A stretch of 64,000 nucleotides of DNA. Source: Bacteroidota bacterium. Lineage in GTDB: Bacteria; Bacteroidota; JABWAT01. Numbering within the stretch: position 1 is the stretch's first letter; every line of letters begins with the position of its first letter. Shown here piece by piece: positions 55,658-63,403 of this stretch. A model generated the notes under the pieces. It did not search any database. It was not told the origin of the DNA and saw only the letters and a list, made by a program, of their open reading frames with translations. The stretch is from NCBI GenBank assembly GCA_023151185.1, contig JAKLJL010000002.1, positions 1 through 64,000 on the forward strand. The letters are read 5' to 3'. A program made the translations under genes and the position numbers.

Positions 55658-57274
55658 TTGCAAGTAACTGATTTATTTCCTGAACCCCACCTTCTGAATT
55701 TCTATCTGAAACAGGATCCGGTGATTCGGCCATTTTTTCCTCTGAACTATCAAAATCCCGCAGACTGGAACTCAATTCTTTCAGAACGGATTTCTTTTCC
55801 TGCAGACATCCGGAAAACGGTTCATCAGGTTCTGGAAAACCAAAACCGGGGAATTTCTCCCCAGGTTGACCGGAATCTTGAGAAATTTAAACAGGAAAAT
55901 TCAGTTGTTATTGTCACCGGTCAGCAGGCCGGATTTTTTGGCGGTCCGCTTTTTACCCTTTTTAAAACGCTTTCTGCCGTTAAATGGTGCGAGGAACTGA
56001 AAGAAAAATTCCCCGGGGTAAACTTTATTCCCGTTTTCTGGGTCGAAACTGAAGATCACGATTTTCAGGAAATTGCCTGGTTCAGACAACCGGAAAAACC
56101 GGTCACCAGTTTTAATCAGTCCCAGGAAGACCGTTACCTTCAGATTCAATACCGGAAGGTTCCGCAGGTGTTTGAGTCCTATCTTGAAGAAATCAAACAG
56201 GAACTGCCTAAAACTGAATTTTTTGAACCGATCTGGCAGGATATTCTGACCTCTCTTTCAGATGGAAGTTTTTCCGGATCCTTTGTGAGCCTGATGCAGA
56301 AATGGCTTTCCGGGTTTGGGATCCTTTTTCTGACTCCCGCCGATCCGGAAATAAAAAAAATCGGATACCGGGTTTTAAAAACAGAAATTGAAGCCGGGAT
56401 CCTCTGTAACGAAGTAAAGAAACAATCCGGTTTGCTGATACAGGCAGGATTTACTCCTCAGGTAACGCCGAGAACTGTGAATTGCTTTTATATCAGGAAC
56501 GGGCGCAGATATGGACTGGAATTTACAGAAAATGGCCGGATTTTACTGGCCGGGCTGAACGAAACTTTTTTACCTGAAGACTTCCTGAATGAAACGGATT
56601 CCAGACCTGAAAGTTTAAGCCCGAATGTTGTTTCCCGGCCCCTTTTTCAGGATACCGTTTTACCCACTGCAGGCGTAATCCTTGGTCCGGGTGAACTGAG
56701 TTACTGGGCTCAGCTATCCGGAGCATACACAGCATTGGGGACACCAATGCCTCTGGTCATTCCGAGAACCTTCGGGCTGGTTTGTGAACCGCCAGTTGAG
56801 CGCATCCTGGGCAAATTCAAACTGGATGCGGGACAGATCTTGCTCCAGCCCCATCTGATTGAGAGTAAAATCACCGACGAAACCGGATTCCAGGCGGAGA
56901 AGGAGTTCAGACAATTCTGGAAAAATCTGGAGCCCTATTTCATAGGTGTTCAGAACATGACCGGCGGGATAGATCCAACCCTGATTGACTCATGGACCCA
57001 ACTTACAGGCAGAACTTCCCAGTCTTTCAGTCAGTTTTTCGATCGCCTCGAAAAAACCTCCCGGAAAAAAAAGGAAACCGAAATCAGCCAGTTAAAAAGA
57101 ATCAGAGAAAACCTGCTTCCCGATGGTCAATGGCAGGAAAGGTCTGTTTCTTTTTTATACTTCCTTGTAAAATATGGTCCTGATTTTATAACAGCCGTGT
57201 ACAATCAGATGACTTGCGATCCGTATTTCCATATTTTTACCCCATCCCCAAAAACAAAGCAGGAGAATATGTGA
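55658..57274 (+). CDS. bshC: Bacillithiol biosynthesis cysteine-adding enzyme BshC
   Basis: BshC attaches cysteine to the glucosaminyl-malate precursor in the last step of bacillithiol synthesis. The 538-residue chain shows the signature VVIVTGQQAGFFGGPLFTLFKTLSAVKW and FIPVFWVETEDHDFQEI, then LGPGELSYWAQL and a C-terminal coiled segment. The start is a TTG at 55658 with GGAG seven bases before it. bshA and bshB are not in the window. Its stop overlaps the next ATG. Confidence 0.95.
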   Translation: MQVTDLFPEPHLLNFYLKQDPVIRPFFPLNYQNPADWNSILSERISFPADIRKTVHQVLENQNRGISPQVDRNLEKFKQENSVVIVTGQQAGFFGGPLFTLFKTLSAVKWCEELKEKFPGVNFIPVFWVETEDHDFQEIAWFRQPEKPVTSFNQSQEDRYLQIQYRKVPQVFESYLEEIKQELPKTEFFEPIWQDILTSLSDGSFSGSFVSLMQKWLSGFGILFLTPADPEIKKIGYRVLKTEIEAGILCNEVKKQSGLLIQAGFTPQVTPRTVNCFYIRNGRRYGLEFTENGRILLAGLNETFLPEDFLNETDSRPESLSPNVVSRPLFQDTVLPTAGVILGPGELSYWAQLSGAYTALGTPMPLVIPRTFGLVCEPPVERILGKFKLDAGQILLQPHLIESKITDETGFQAEKEFRQFWKNLEPYFIGVQNMTGGIDPTLIDSWTQLTGRTSQSFSQFFDRLEKTSRKKKETEISQLKRIRENLLPDGQWQERSVSFLYFLVKYGPDFITAVYNQMTCDPYFHIFTPSPKTKQENM

Positions 57275-57726
57275 TGACTGGAAAAGCTGTATTACTATGT
57301 CTGATGAGTCTGGCAATCCTTTCCGGGCCAACAACTGCCCAATTAAAAGCCCCGCCACTCAGCCAGCCCGCACCTCTTAAAAAGGACGAGAAGCCGGTAA
57401 ATAAAGGTAAAGCAGGAAAAAAATCGACAGGAAACCAACGGGATCCCAATGACCTGACGGCTGTGGTGTCTTCTCACGATCAGGAAATGCGGTTATTATT
57501 CGAGCAATACCGGTTCAAGGATCCGAACCTTTCAGGAAAAATTGAATTTCTGGTTTCAATCAAGGCAGACGGCACTGTTCAGTCTGTGAAAAAACTTCAG
57601 TCAACACTTAAAAATCCAGCATTCGAGAAGTCGCTTTCCACCCGGATCAAACTCTGGAAATTTCCACAACTTCCGCCTAAATCACCAACCCAAACAGTCA
57701 AAGTACCCTATGTATTTGCCCGATAA
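57274..57726 (+). CDS. Exported TonB/AgmX-type C-terminal domain protein
   Basis: This 150-residue protein has a signal peptide ending TTA|QL. A proline/lysine linker follows, then a C-terminal module (MRLLFEQYRFKDPNLSGKIEFLVSIKADGTVQSVKKLQSTLKNPAFEKSL) that resembles the AgmX/PglI-like TonB C-terminal fold found in adventurous motility and envelope proteins. There is no membrane anchor other than the signal. AGGAG precedes the ATG at 57274. Confidence 0.7.
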   Translation: MTGKAVLLCLMSLAILSGPTTAQLKAPPLSQPAPLKKDEKPVNKGKAGKKSTGNQRDPNDLTAVVSSHDQEMRLLFEQYRFKDPNLSGKIEFLVSIKADGTVQSVKKLQSTLKNPAFEKSLSTRIKLWKFPQLPPKSPTQTVKVPYVFAR

Positions 57727-57736
57727 GGAACAGATA

Positions 57737-57777
57737 CACCTAAATCGAACCTTTTTTCCCTTCAGGTTGATTTAGTG
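57737..57777 (+). other. Hairpin upstream of the TolB-like gene
   Basis: CAC-C-TAAATC-G-AACC pairs with GGTT-GATTTA-GTG through 13 base pairs with two single-base bulges, around a 13-base loop rich in T and C. There is no long T run after it, so it is not a standard terminator. It may protect or regulate the mRNA between the TonB-like and TolB-like genes. Confidence 0.4.
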
Positions 57778-57866
57778 AAATAAAAGTCAGAAATTATCAA
57801 GAGTTGTCACGGTCTCTACAGCCAAAAGGTGACCGTTCTGCATTTATTTTCCCGAAAGGAATCGCC

Positions 57867-58982
57867 ATGATCAAAACAGGATTGTCCCTATTCTTACTTT
57901 TTCTCGGTGTTTCAGAGGTTTTCACTCAAACCAAACTACCCTATAAACCCTATATTGTAGCAGGACGGGTTTCCCTTCCGTACAGCACTTCTGATGACAA
58001 TTTCGTCATTATGCAGGAAACTGTTGCCGGCTTCCCGACTGAATATGACATTCTGATGTACAGTATCCGTGAGGATCTGATGTACAATTTAACGGATGAT
58101 CATAAATCAACTTTTTCAGTCATTCCGCCCAACTCAGCCGTCGATCCGTCAGGTAAATGGCTCCTGTTTTACTCCTTCCGGAATAAAAAGAACGGGATTT
58201 ACATTCAAAACCTCTGGACCGGCGAAACCATTCAGGTTACGCCAAATGCAGATCCTTACTTTTTATGTTCCTGGTCACCGGATGGGTCAAAAGTCCTGTT
58301 TGGAGAAGAGTCAGGCCTGATCAACACCCCCAACAGTGTTGTCCGTGTTTTTGATGTCCTGACAAAGACCTCCGAATCCTATGTCCTTACTGATAACGAA
58401 GATTATACCGTAATCCGGGGTCATTCAAATCCGGCATGGTCTGCAGACGGAAAGGGATTTTATTACAATACCTACTTAAAAAAGGATGGGGATTTCATTT
58501 TCTATTATGATTTTTCCACCAAAGTTCTCAGAAAAATGATCCGGGGAAATAAACCCAGAATCAACCCGGCTACCAGCGAACTGATTTATGTGGATAATGG
58601 TGGGTTAAGGGGATATGATACCAAAACAAATCAATCCAGGTTTATCTTCAATCAGTTCCCGGTTGAAGATGAAGAAGATTGTGCCTATGACATCAGCCCG
58701 AACGGAAAATATGCCGCAGTTATGGCAAAAATGGGTGAATTTCCTTCAGGAACTGCCAGGCAGGCTATTTTTATTGTCGATCTGGTATCACAAACATTTA
58801 CCAAAATTGAAATGAAGGACAAATCTCTTTTTTATCCGAAGTTTATCAACAATACAGAGATCGTCTTTCAGATAAAAGGTCTTATGACGGCGGGCCGGGA
58901 CCAGGTTTTCCAACTGGAAAATAAGCTATACCGGAGTGATCTGGAAGGAAAGAAAATTACGAGGATGTTTAACTGGGATTAA
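57867..58982 (+). CDS. Exported TolB-like (WD40/PD40) beta-propeller protein
   Basis: This 371-residue protein has a signal peptide ending VFT|QT. Repeats of the PD40 kind follow, for example VDPSGKWLLFYSFRNKKNGIYIQNL, SWSPDGSKVLFGEE, NPAWSADGKGFYYNT and DISPNGKYAAVMAK. It is likely a periplasmic or surface propeller like TolB. No catalytic motif is visible. The ATG at 57867 has GAAAGGA ahead of it, and the longer frame from 57804 is not needed. Confidence 0.78.
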   Translation: MIKTGLSLFLLFLGVSEVFTQTKLPYKPYIVAGRVSLPYSTSDDNFVIMQETVAGFPTEYDILMYSIREDLMYNLTDDHKSTFSVIPPNSAVDPSGKWLLFYSFRNKKNGIYIQNLWTGETIQVTPNADPYFLCSWSPDGSKVLFGEESGLINTPNSVVRVFDVLTKTSESYVLTDNEDYTVIRGHSNPAWSADGKGFYYNTYLKKDGDFIFYYDFSTKVLRKMIRGNKPRINPATSELIYVDNGGLRGYDTKTNQSRFIFNQFPVEDEEDCAYDISPNGKYAAVMAKMGEFPSGTARQAIFIVDLVSQTFTKIEMKDKSLFYPKFINNTEIVFQIKGLMTAGRDQVFQLENKLYRSDLEGKKITRMFNWD

Positions 58983-58990
58983 AAAGGCAG

Positions 58991-59013
58991 AAGTCCCGGG
59001 TAAACCGGGACTT
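58991..59013. terminator. Hairpin between the converging TolB-like gene and greA
   Basis: AAGTCCCGG pairs with CCGGGACTT around a five-base loop. It lies between two converging stop codons. T tracts are short on both sides, so it is a weaker terminator than others here. Confidence 0.55.
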
Positions 59014-59016
59014 TCG

Positions 59017-59493
59017 TTAACGGGTTATTTCCAGAATTTTCAGGGACAATACACCGGCAGGAACTTTGATATCAACAGTTTCACCTACCTCATGACCCAG
59101 AAGTGATTTCCCAATTGGCGACAGCGTTGAAATTCTTCCTGTGGCCAGATCAGCTTCTTCCTGAGAAACCAGAGTGTAAACAAACTCCTTGCTCCGCTTT
59201 GTATCCAGAACTTTAACAGAACTCAGCACCGTCACTTTATTCAGGTCAAGGTTCGACGTGTCCAGAATCCGGGATTTCGAAAGGGTTTCCTCAATTTTCG
59301 CAATTCTGAGCTCCAGATGTCCCTGTGCTTCCTTTGCCGCATCATACTCGGCATTTTCTTTCAGGTCACCATGAGATCTGGCTTCTGCAATACGGGCAGC
59401 CATTTCTTTTCTGCCGGTAGTTTTCAGTTCTCTTAGTTCCTGTTCCAGTTTTTCACGGCCTTCAAGGGTTAGATAAATAGGTCCGTTCGACAT
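59017..59493 (-). CDS. greA: Transcription elongation factor GreA
   Basis: GreA stimulates cleavage of backtracked RNA by RNA polymerase and restarts stalled complexes. The 158-residue protein has the N-terminal coiled coil (MSNGPIYLTLEGREKLEQELRELK) with the tip DLKENAEYDAAKEAQ, which carries the acidic residues, and a C-terminal FKBP-like domain (ISTLSPIGKSLLGHEVGE). The ATG at 59493 has AGAGGA ahead of it. A promoter and a terminator-like hairpin lie in its leader. Confidence 0.96.
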   Translation of the reverse strand: MSNGPIYLTLEGREKLEQELRELKTTGRKEMAARIAEARSHGDLKENAEYDAAKEAQGHLELRIAKIEETLSKSRILDTSNLDLNKVTVLSSVKVLDTKRSKEFVYTLVSQEEADLATGRISTLSPIGKSLLGHEVGETVDIKVPAGVLSLKILEITR

Positions 59494-59523
59494 CGGGTCC
59501 TCTGTAAAATGATATAAATAAAA

Positions 59524-59552
59524 AAAACCTGGCGGGTCTCTCACCAGGTTTT
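59524..59552 (-). terminator. Terminator-like hairpin in the greA leader
   Basis: In the minus-strand RNA AAAACCTGG pairs perfectly with CCAGGTTTT (nine base pairs) around an 11-base loop, and the T run continues to seven. If the promoter at 59561-59589 is used, transcription starts near 59554, so the hairpin begins at about +3 and the run ends near +33, upstream of the greA start codon at 59493. Confidence 0.65.
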
Positions 59553-59560
59553 ATGGTGCG

Positions 59561-59589
59561 AATATACGGCTGTTCGCCGTTTTTGTCAA
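59561..59589 (-). promoter_or_regulatory. Near-consensus promoter of greA
   Basis: On the minus strand TTGACA (59584-59589) and TATATT (59561-59566) are 17 bases apart. Predicted start is near 59554. It lies across the 5' part of the divergent glycosyltransferase frame, which favours that gene's later start codon. Confidence 0.7.
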
Positions 59590-59603
59590 CGAAAGCAGAA
59601 AAA

Positions 59604-60575
59604 TTGAAACTCTCCCTGATCGTTTGTATCCGGAATGAAGAAGATCAGATCAAAGGTCTTCTGGATTCTCTCAAGACTTCGCCTCCCGATGAACTTGTTC
59701 TGGTCCTTGACCGGTGTACAGATCAAACTGAACCTATTATTGCAGGCTATAAAGAACTCCCGGTTAAACTGGTGAAGATAACCGAAACCGGCTGGCCTGG
59801 TTCCCCAAAAAAATGGGCAATTCTGCAGGGGATCCTTGCCTCCACCGGCGCCGTTCTCGCCTTTACTGATGCCGATTGCAGGGTATCTCCTCATTTCTCT
59901 GACAGGTTTAAGGCTGCGTTCAGCCATCATGATTTACTGATCGGATACAGCCTTCCGCATTGGCAGCCGGATTCGTTTTTGAAGAGTATTCAATATACCG
60001 ACTCCGTTTTTACGGCTCTGAAATATACTTTTTTTACTAAAAATGGACTGCCCTATATGGTGGTGGGTAGAAACTGGGGATTCAGAAAATCTCTTTTTTC
60101 AGAGGCTGACCTGTCTTCCCACTCAGATATACTTTCCGGTGATGACGATTTACTCTTTCAGGCACTTCAACGAAAAACCAAACGGATCAGTCTGATTTAT
60201 CAAAACAACTCAACGACAGGATTGAAATCTGACTGGCGGTCGTTTTTCAGACAGAAATCCCGCCATTACCGGGCTGGAACCCGATATCCTTTGCTGGTTT
60301 TACTCAGGTTGTCAGCAGTAGATGGAATTGTACCCTCGCTTACCCTTATTACGCTTCTGTCTTGCGCCTTCGGATATTGGCTTGTTGGTGTGGTTTCTGC
60401 AACCGGGTTGGTCGTTTTCTCTTTGATTCTGTCTCTCGCAGCAAGGAAAATGATCAGAAAATTAGGCCTAAATGTGCCACCGGTCACCCGATTGGCTGCC
60501 CTGGGTGCACTTCATTTTTTAATTGCACCACTTTTTTCCGTATTTTCACAGTTCCTGAATCCTGAATGGAAATAA
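59604..60575 (+). CDS. Family 2 glycosyltransferase, membrane-associated
   Basis: This protein of about 323 residues has a GT-A core starting KLSLIVCIRNEEDQIKGLLDSL, the acidic motif AFTDADCRVS, and a later DDDLLFQALQ stretch with a K/R-rich segment. Hydrophobic segments near the C-terminus anchor it. Sugar donor and acceptor are unknown. A longer frame from an ATG at 59553 exists, but its first 17 residues are not conserved-looking and overlap the greA promoter, so the TTG at 59604 is preferred with modest certainty. It opens an envelope-sugar gene group. Confidence 0.82.
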   Translation: MKLSLIVCIRNEEDQIKGLLDSLKTSPPDELVLVLDRCTDQTEPIIAGYKELPVKLVKITETGWPGSPKKWAILQGILASTGAVLAFTDADCRVSPHFSDRFKAAFSHHDLLIGYSLPHWQPDSFLKSIQYTDSVFTALKYTFFTKNGLPYMVVGRNWGFRKSLFSEADLSSHSDILSGDDDLLFQALQRKTKRISLIYQNNSTTGLKSDWRSFFRQKSRHYRAGTRYPLLVLLRLSAVDGIVPSLTLITLLSCAFGYWLVGVVSATGLVVFSLILSLAARKMIRKLGLNVPPVTRLAALGALHFLIAPLFSVFSQFLNPEWK

Positions 60576-60594
60576 TAACAATTTCGGATCTGTT

Positions 60595-61656
60595 TTGAAT
60601 TTTAAGCAACTGATTTCCCGGTATTTCACTCCACTGGTGTGGTTCCTGAAAATATCAACCTTTCTGGCACTCATCGGAATCTGTTTTTTCATTGACTGGA
60701 ACAAATTGATCGTTCTGGGAAGGAATGCAGATTTGTCATACCTGATTCTGGCAGGTCTATTAGCGGTTCCGAATGTCTTTTTCAGTTGGCTGAAATGGGA
60801 TTATGTCGTCCGGTTTATTCATTCCAGAGTTAAAAAACGGGTTACTTTTTTTTCAATGCTCTCCGGTATGGCGCTCGACACCGTTACCTTATCTCCGATT
60901 GGGGATTACGCCGGTAGGTTAATCAATCTGAGTGAATTCCCAAAAGCATCTTTGGTTGCTCTGCAGTTTATAGAAAAAATCTCCCTGTTTTTTATTTCCT
61001 GTACCGGCGGCGCCATATCATTTATTTACATCGGGTTGAATTACACCACCAATATTGTGGAAAAAGATCTGCTGATTGGAATTGGCAGTGCACTTTTAAC
61101 AGTTGGACTAACCGGAATGATTTTCAGCCTGATTCCCCACTATTTTTTTAAATTACTGCCCAGATTTAAATTCGTCGGTGCTGCCCAGATTGAATCGGCA
61201 AAAATGGCCGCAACCCGTTTGGATTCAGGGGATACTCTTTTCCTGCTGATTGTCAATATCCTTAAATATTTTACCTACATCACCCAATTTTACCTGATTG
61301 TTCTATCTTTCGGTAAGATTTCCATCGGATTGGGGTACATGGGGGCCATGGCAACCATGGTTGTCAGATCTGTGCTTTCCGGACTTACTTTGGGTGATTT
61401 GGGTATCAGGGAAATTTCTTCTGTCTATTTCTTTACCAAATTTGGACTTGCCGCCGAGATTGCCCTTTTCAGTGCCTTGCTTCTGTTTGTTATCAACAGG
61501 CTGACCCCCTCGCTAATCGGCATGGTATTTATCCTGTTTACAGAAGTCAAACCAGGAAAACTCACCAAACAGCTCAGATATTACCGGGTGCAGAAAAAGC
61601 GGGCACACCATGCAAAAACGCATCACCCGCTCAAACAATATGACTCTGCCGGATGA
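60595..61656 (+). CDS. Lysylphosphatidylglycerol synthase/UPF0104-like membrane protein
   Basis: This 353-residue protein has about eight membrane segments. It matches the MprF-type flippase domain family (UPF0104): LAVPNVFFSWLKWDYVVRFI, TVTLSPIGDYAGRLINL and LSGLTLGDLGIREISSVYFF resemble conserved positions. It has no synthase domain, so it probably moves or stabilises a lipid in the envelope. The start is a TTG at 60595. It lies between two glycosyltransferase genes and ends in an ATGA overlap with the next. Confidence 0.72.
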   Translation: MNFKQLISRYFTPLVWFLKISTFLALIGICFFIDWNKLIVLGRNADLSYLILAGLLAVPNVFFSWLKWDYVVRFIHSRVKKRVTFFSMLSGMALDTVTLSPIGDYAGRLINLSEFPKASLVALQFIEKISLFFISCTGGAISFIYIGLNYTTNIVEKDLLIGIGSALLTVGLTGMIFSLIPHYFFKLLPRFKFVGAAQIESAKMAATRLDSGDTLFLLIVNILKYFTYITQFYLIVLSFGKISIGLGYMGAMATMVVRSVLSGLTLGDLGIREISSVYFFTKFGLAAEIALFSALLLFVINRLTPSLIGMVFILFTEVKPGKLTKQLRYYRVQKKRAHHAKTHHPLKQYDSAG

Positions 61657-62783
61657 TTGCTTTTCTTCTGATTCTGGCACTTGTAGTCTACCTTGCGGTT
61701 CTGTTCTGGTATAAAACCGGGTTATCAAAGCTGTCTTCCAATTCTGCAAATCCAGCTTCTGCCTCAGGGATCTCGGTTATAATCGCTGCCAGAAATGAAG
61801 AACTGACACTTCCTGCCTGTTTAAACTCCATTTTGAAAGCAGACAGCACAAACAAAATCCTGGAAATTATTGTCGTGGATGATAATTCATCCGACAAGAC
61901 GGCAGACGTCGTCAGGGAATTTTCACAGGCGGATTCCAGAATTAAATTACTCAGTCCTGCAGATTATGCTGAGTTTTCCCACATAAAAAGTCCGAAAAAA
62001 AGAGCCGTTCAGGCGGGTTTCAGCCATACTTCAGGTGACTGGATTGCCCTTACCGATGCAGACTGCACTGTTCCTGAAACCTGGATATCAGCCTTTACGG
62101 ATGCAATCCGCCCAGACTTAAACCTGATTGCCGGACCTGTTGAATTTAAAAGCAGAAATTCCTGGTTTTACAGGTGGCAGCATCTTGAATTTTCGGGATT
62201 AATGCTGGTTTCTGCAGGTGCAATTGGTCACAAAAAACCAGCAACTGCAAACGGAGCCAATTTATGGGTCCGGAAAAGTGCCTTTCTGAATGTTGACGCC
62301 TTTTCGGGGGTTTCTCATATTATCAGCGGAGATGATGAACTCCTGATGCATAAAATACACAGGAAATTTCCCGGATCAGTCGGGTATGTTTTCAGAAAAG
62401 AGGCAACTGTTTTAACCGATCCGCCCAAAAACGCAGGCGAATTTTTCAATCAAAGGAAAAGATGGGCTTCGAAAGGGCTGAAGTATCAATCGGTTCCCTA
62501 CCGGTTATACCTGTTTGCTTTTGTGCTTGTGCACCTCCTTTTTTTACTCTCCCCCGTTTTTGCACTTCTTAACTGGATCAGTTGGTTTTTTGCCCTTGGC
62601 ATCCTGTTTTTAAAGTTTATCGGGGATTCCTGGTTTCTGAATTCTGCAAACCGGTTCCTGTCTGTGCCTGTCAACCCTGCTTTCTCCTTCCTTTTTGGGT
62701 GGATCCAAATCCCCTATGTGGTAGTAACGGCCTTGCTTGGAACTTTCTCGGGGTTTGAATGGAAAGGAAAATATTACAGGTGA
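61653..62783 (+). CDS. Family 2 glycosyltransferase with membrane anchors
   Basis: This 376-residue protein has an N-terminal membrane segment. The GT-A core follows: ISVIIAARNEELTLPACLNSIL, IIVVDDNSSDKTADVV, WIALTDADCTVP and a late ISGDDELLMHKI plus QRKRW, as in processive or lipid-linked transferases. Further membrane segments close the chain. The order of catalytic acids looks complete. It overlaps its upstream neighbour by four bases. Confidence 0.87.
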   Translation: MIAFLLILALVVYLAVLFWYKTGLSKLSSNSANPASASGISVIIAARNEELTLPACLNSILKADSTNKILEIIVVDDNSSDKTADVVREFSQADSRIKLLSPADYAEFSHIKSPKKRAVQAGFSHTSGDWIALTDADCTVPETWISAFTDAIRPDLNLIAGPVEFKSRNSWFYRWQHLEFSGLMLVSAGAIGHKKPATANGANLWVRKSAFLNVDAFSGVSHIISGDDELLMHKIHRKFPGSVGYVFRKEATVLTDPPKNAGEFFNQRKRWASKGLKYQSVPYRLYLFAFVLVHLLFLLSPVFALLNWISWFFALGILFLKFIGDSWFLNSANRFLSVPVNPAFSFLFGWIQIPYVVVTALLGTFSGFEWKGKYYR

Positions 62784-63403
62784 TACCGAATTCCCTGACC
62801 GGACTTTTTAATTCGATTGGTCTGAACGGGTTTGCAGTAAATCCCTGCCCGCAGGATACCCTTTTTCTGACATTGGATGACGGGCCAAACCCAGAAACTC
62901 AGTCACTCCTGAACTGGATGGATGCTGAGGGGATATCTGCAACTCATTTCTGGGTGATGGAAAACCTTGAAAACTTCCCCGTTTCTTTTTCAGACCTTAC
63001 CTTACAGAACATCGGGACTCATGGATTCAGACACATCAGGTATTCATCACTCAACTGGCAGGCAATCGAAAAGGACCTGGAATTGTGCAAAAATTCCCCA
63101 TTTTCGGCTCATCCTTTAAAAACAAACTGGTTCCGGACTCCGTATGGTTCCTGGAAACCCGGGCTTATGAAAAGAATCAGACGGAATGGCTTCAGACCCG
63201 TTTGGTGGGGCTACTTATTTCAGGACTGGACGGACAGCTTTTCGCCGGCTGAAATTGGAAGAGCGCAGGAAAACTGGGCAATGCCGGGCCAAATTCTGGT
63301 CATGCATGACAAACTGATCTATCAGAACCGGTTAAAAACTGCTTTGCTCGAAGTAAAACATGTCTGTCAAAAAAAGGGGATCAGAATTTCATGTCTTCCC
63401 TGA
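62780..63403 (+). CDS. NodB-type polysaccharide deacetylase
   Basis: This protein of about 207 residues has the carbohydrate esterase 4 motifs: LFLTLDDGPNPET (metal and base aspartates), IGTHGFRHIRY (two metal histidines), WFRTPYGSW and LVMHD. It removes acetyl groups from a sugar polymer or glycolipid. There is no signal peptide, so it may act on a lipid-linked intermediate in the cytoplasm. The start is either ATG 62759 or GTG 62780. The GTG overlaps the previous stop codon and has AAAGGA some 12 bases before it. Confidence 0.83.
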   Translation: MIPNSLTGLFNSIGLNGFAVNPCPQDTLFLTLDDGPNPETQSLLNWMDAEGISATHFWVMENLENFPVSFSDLTLQNIGTHGFRHIRYSSLNWQAIEKDLELCKNSPFSAHPLKTNWFRTPYGSWKPGLMKRIRRNGFRPVWWGYLFQDWTDSFSPAEIGRAQENWAMPGQILVMHDKLIYQNRLKTALLEVKHVCQKKGIRISCLP

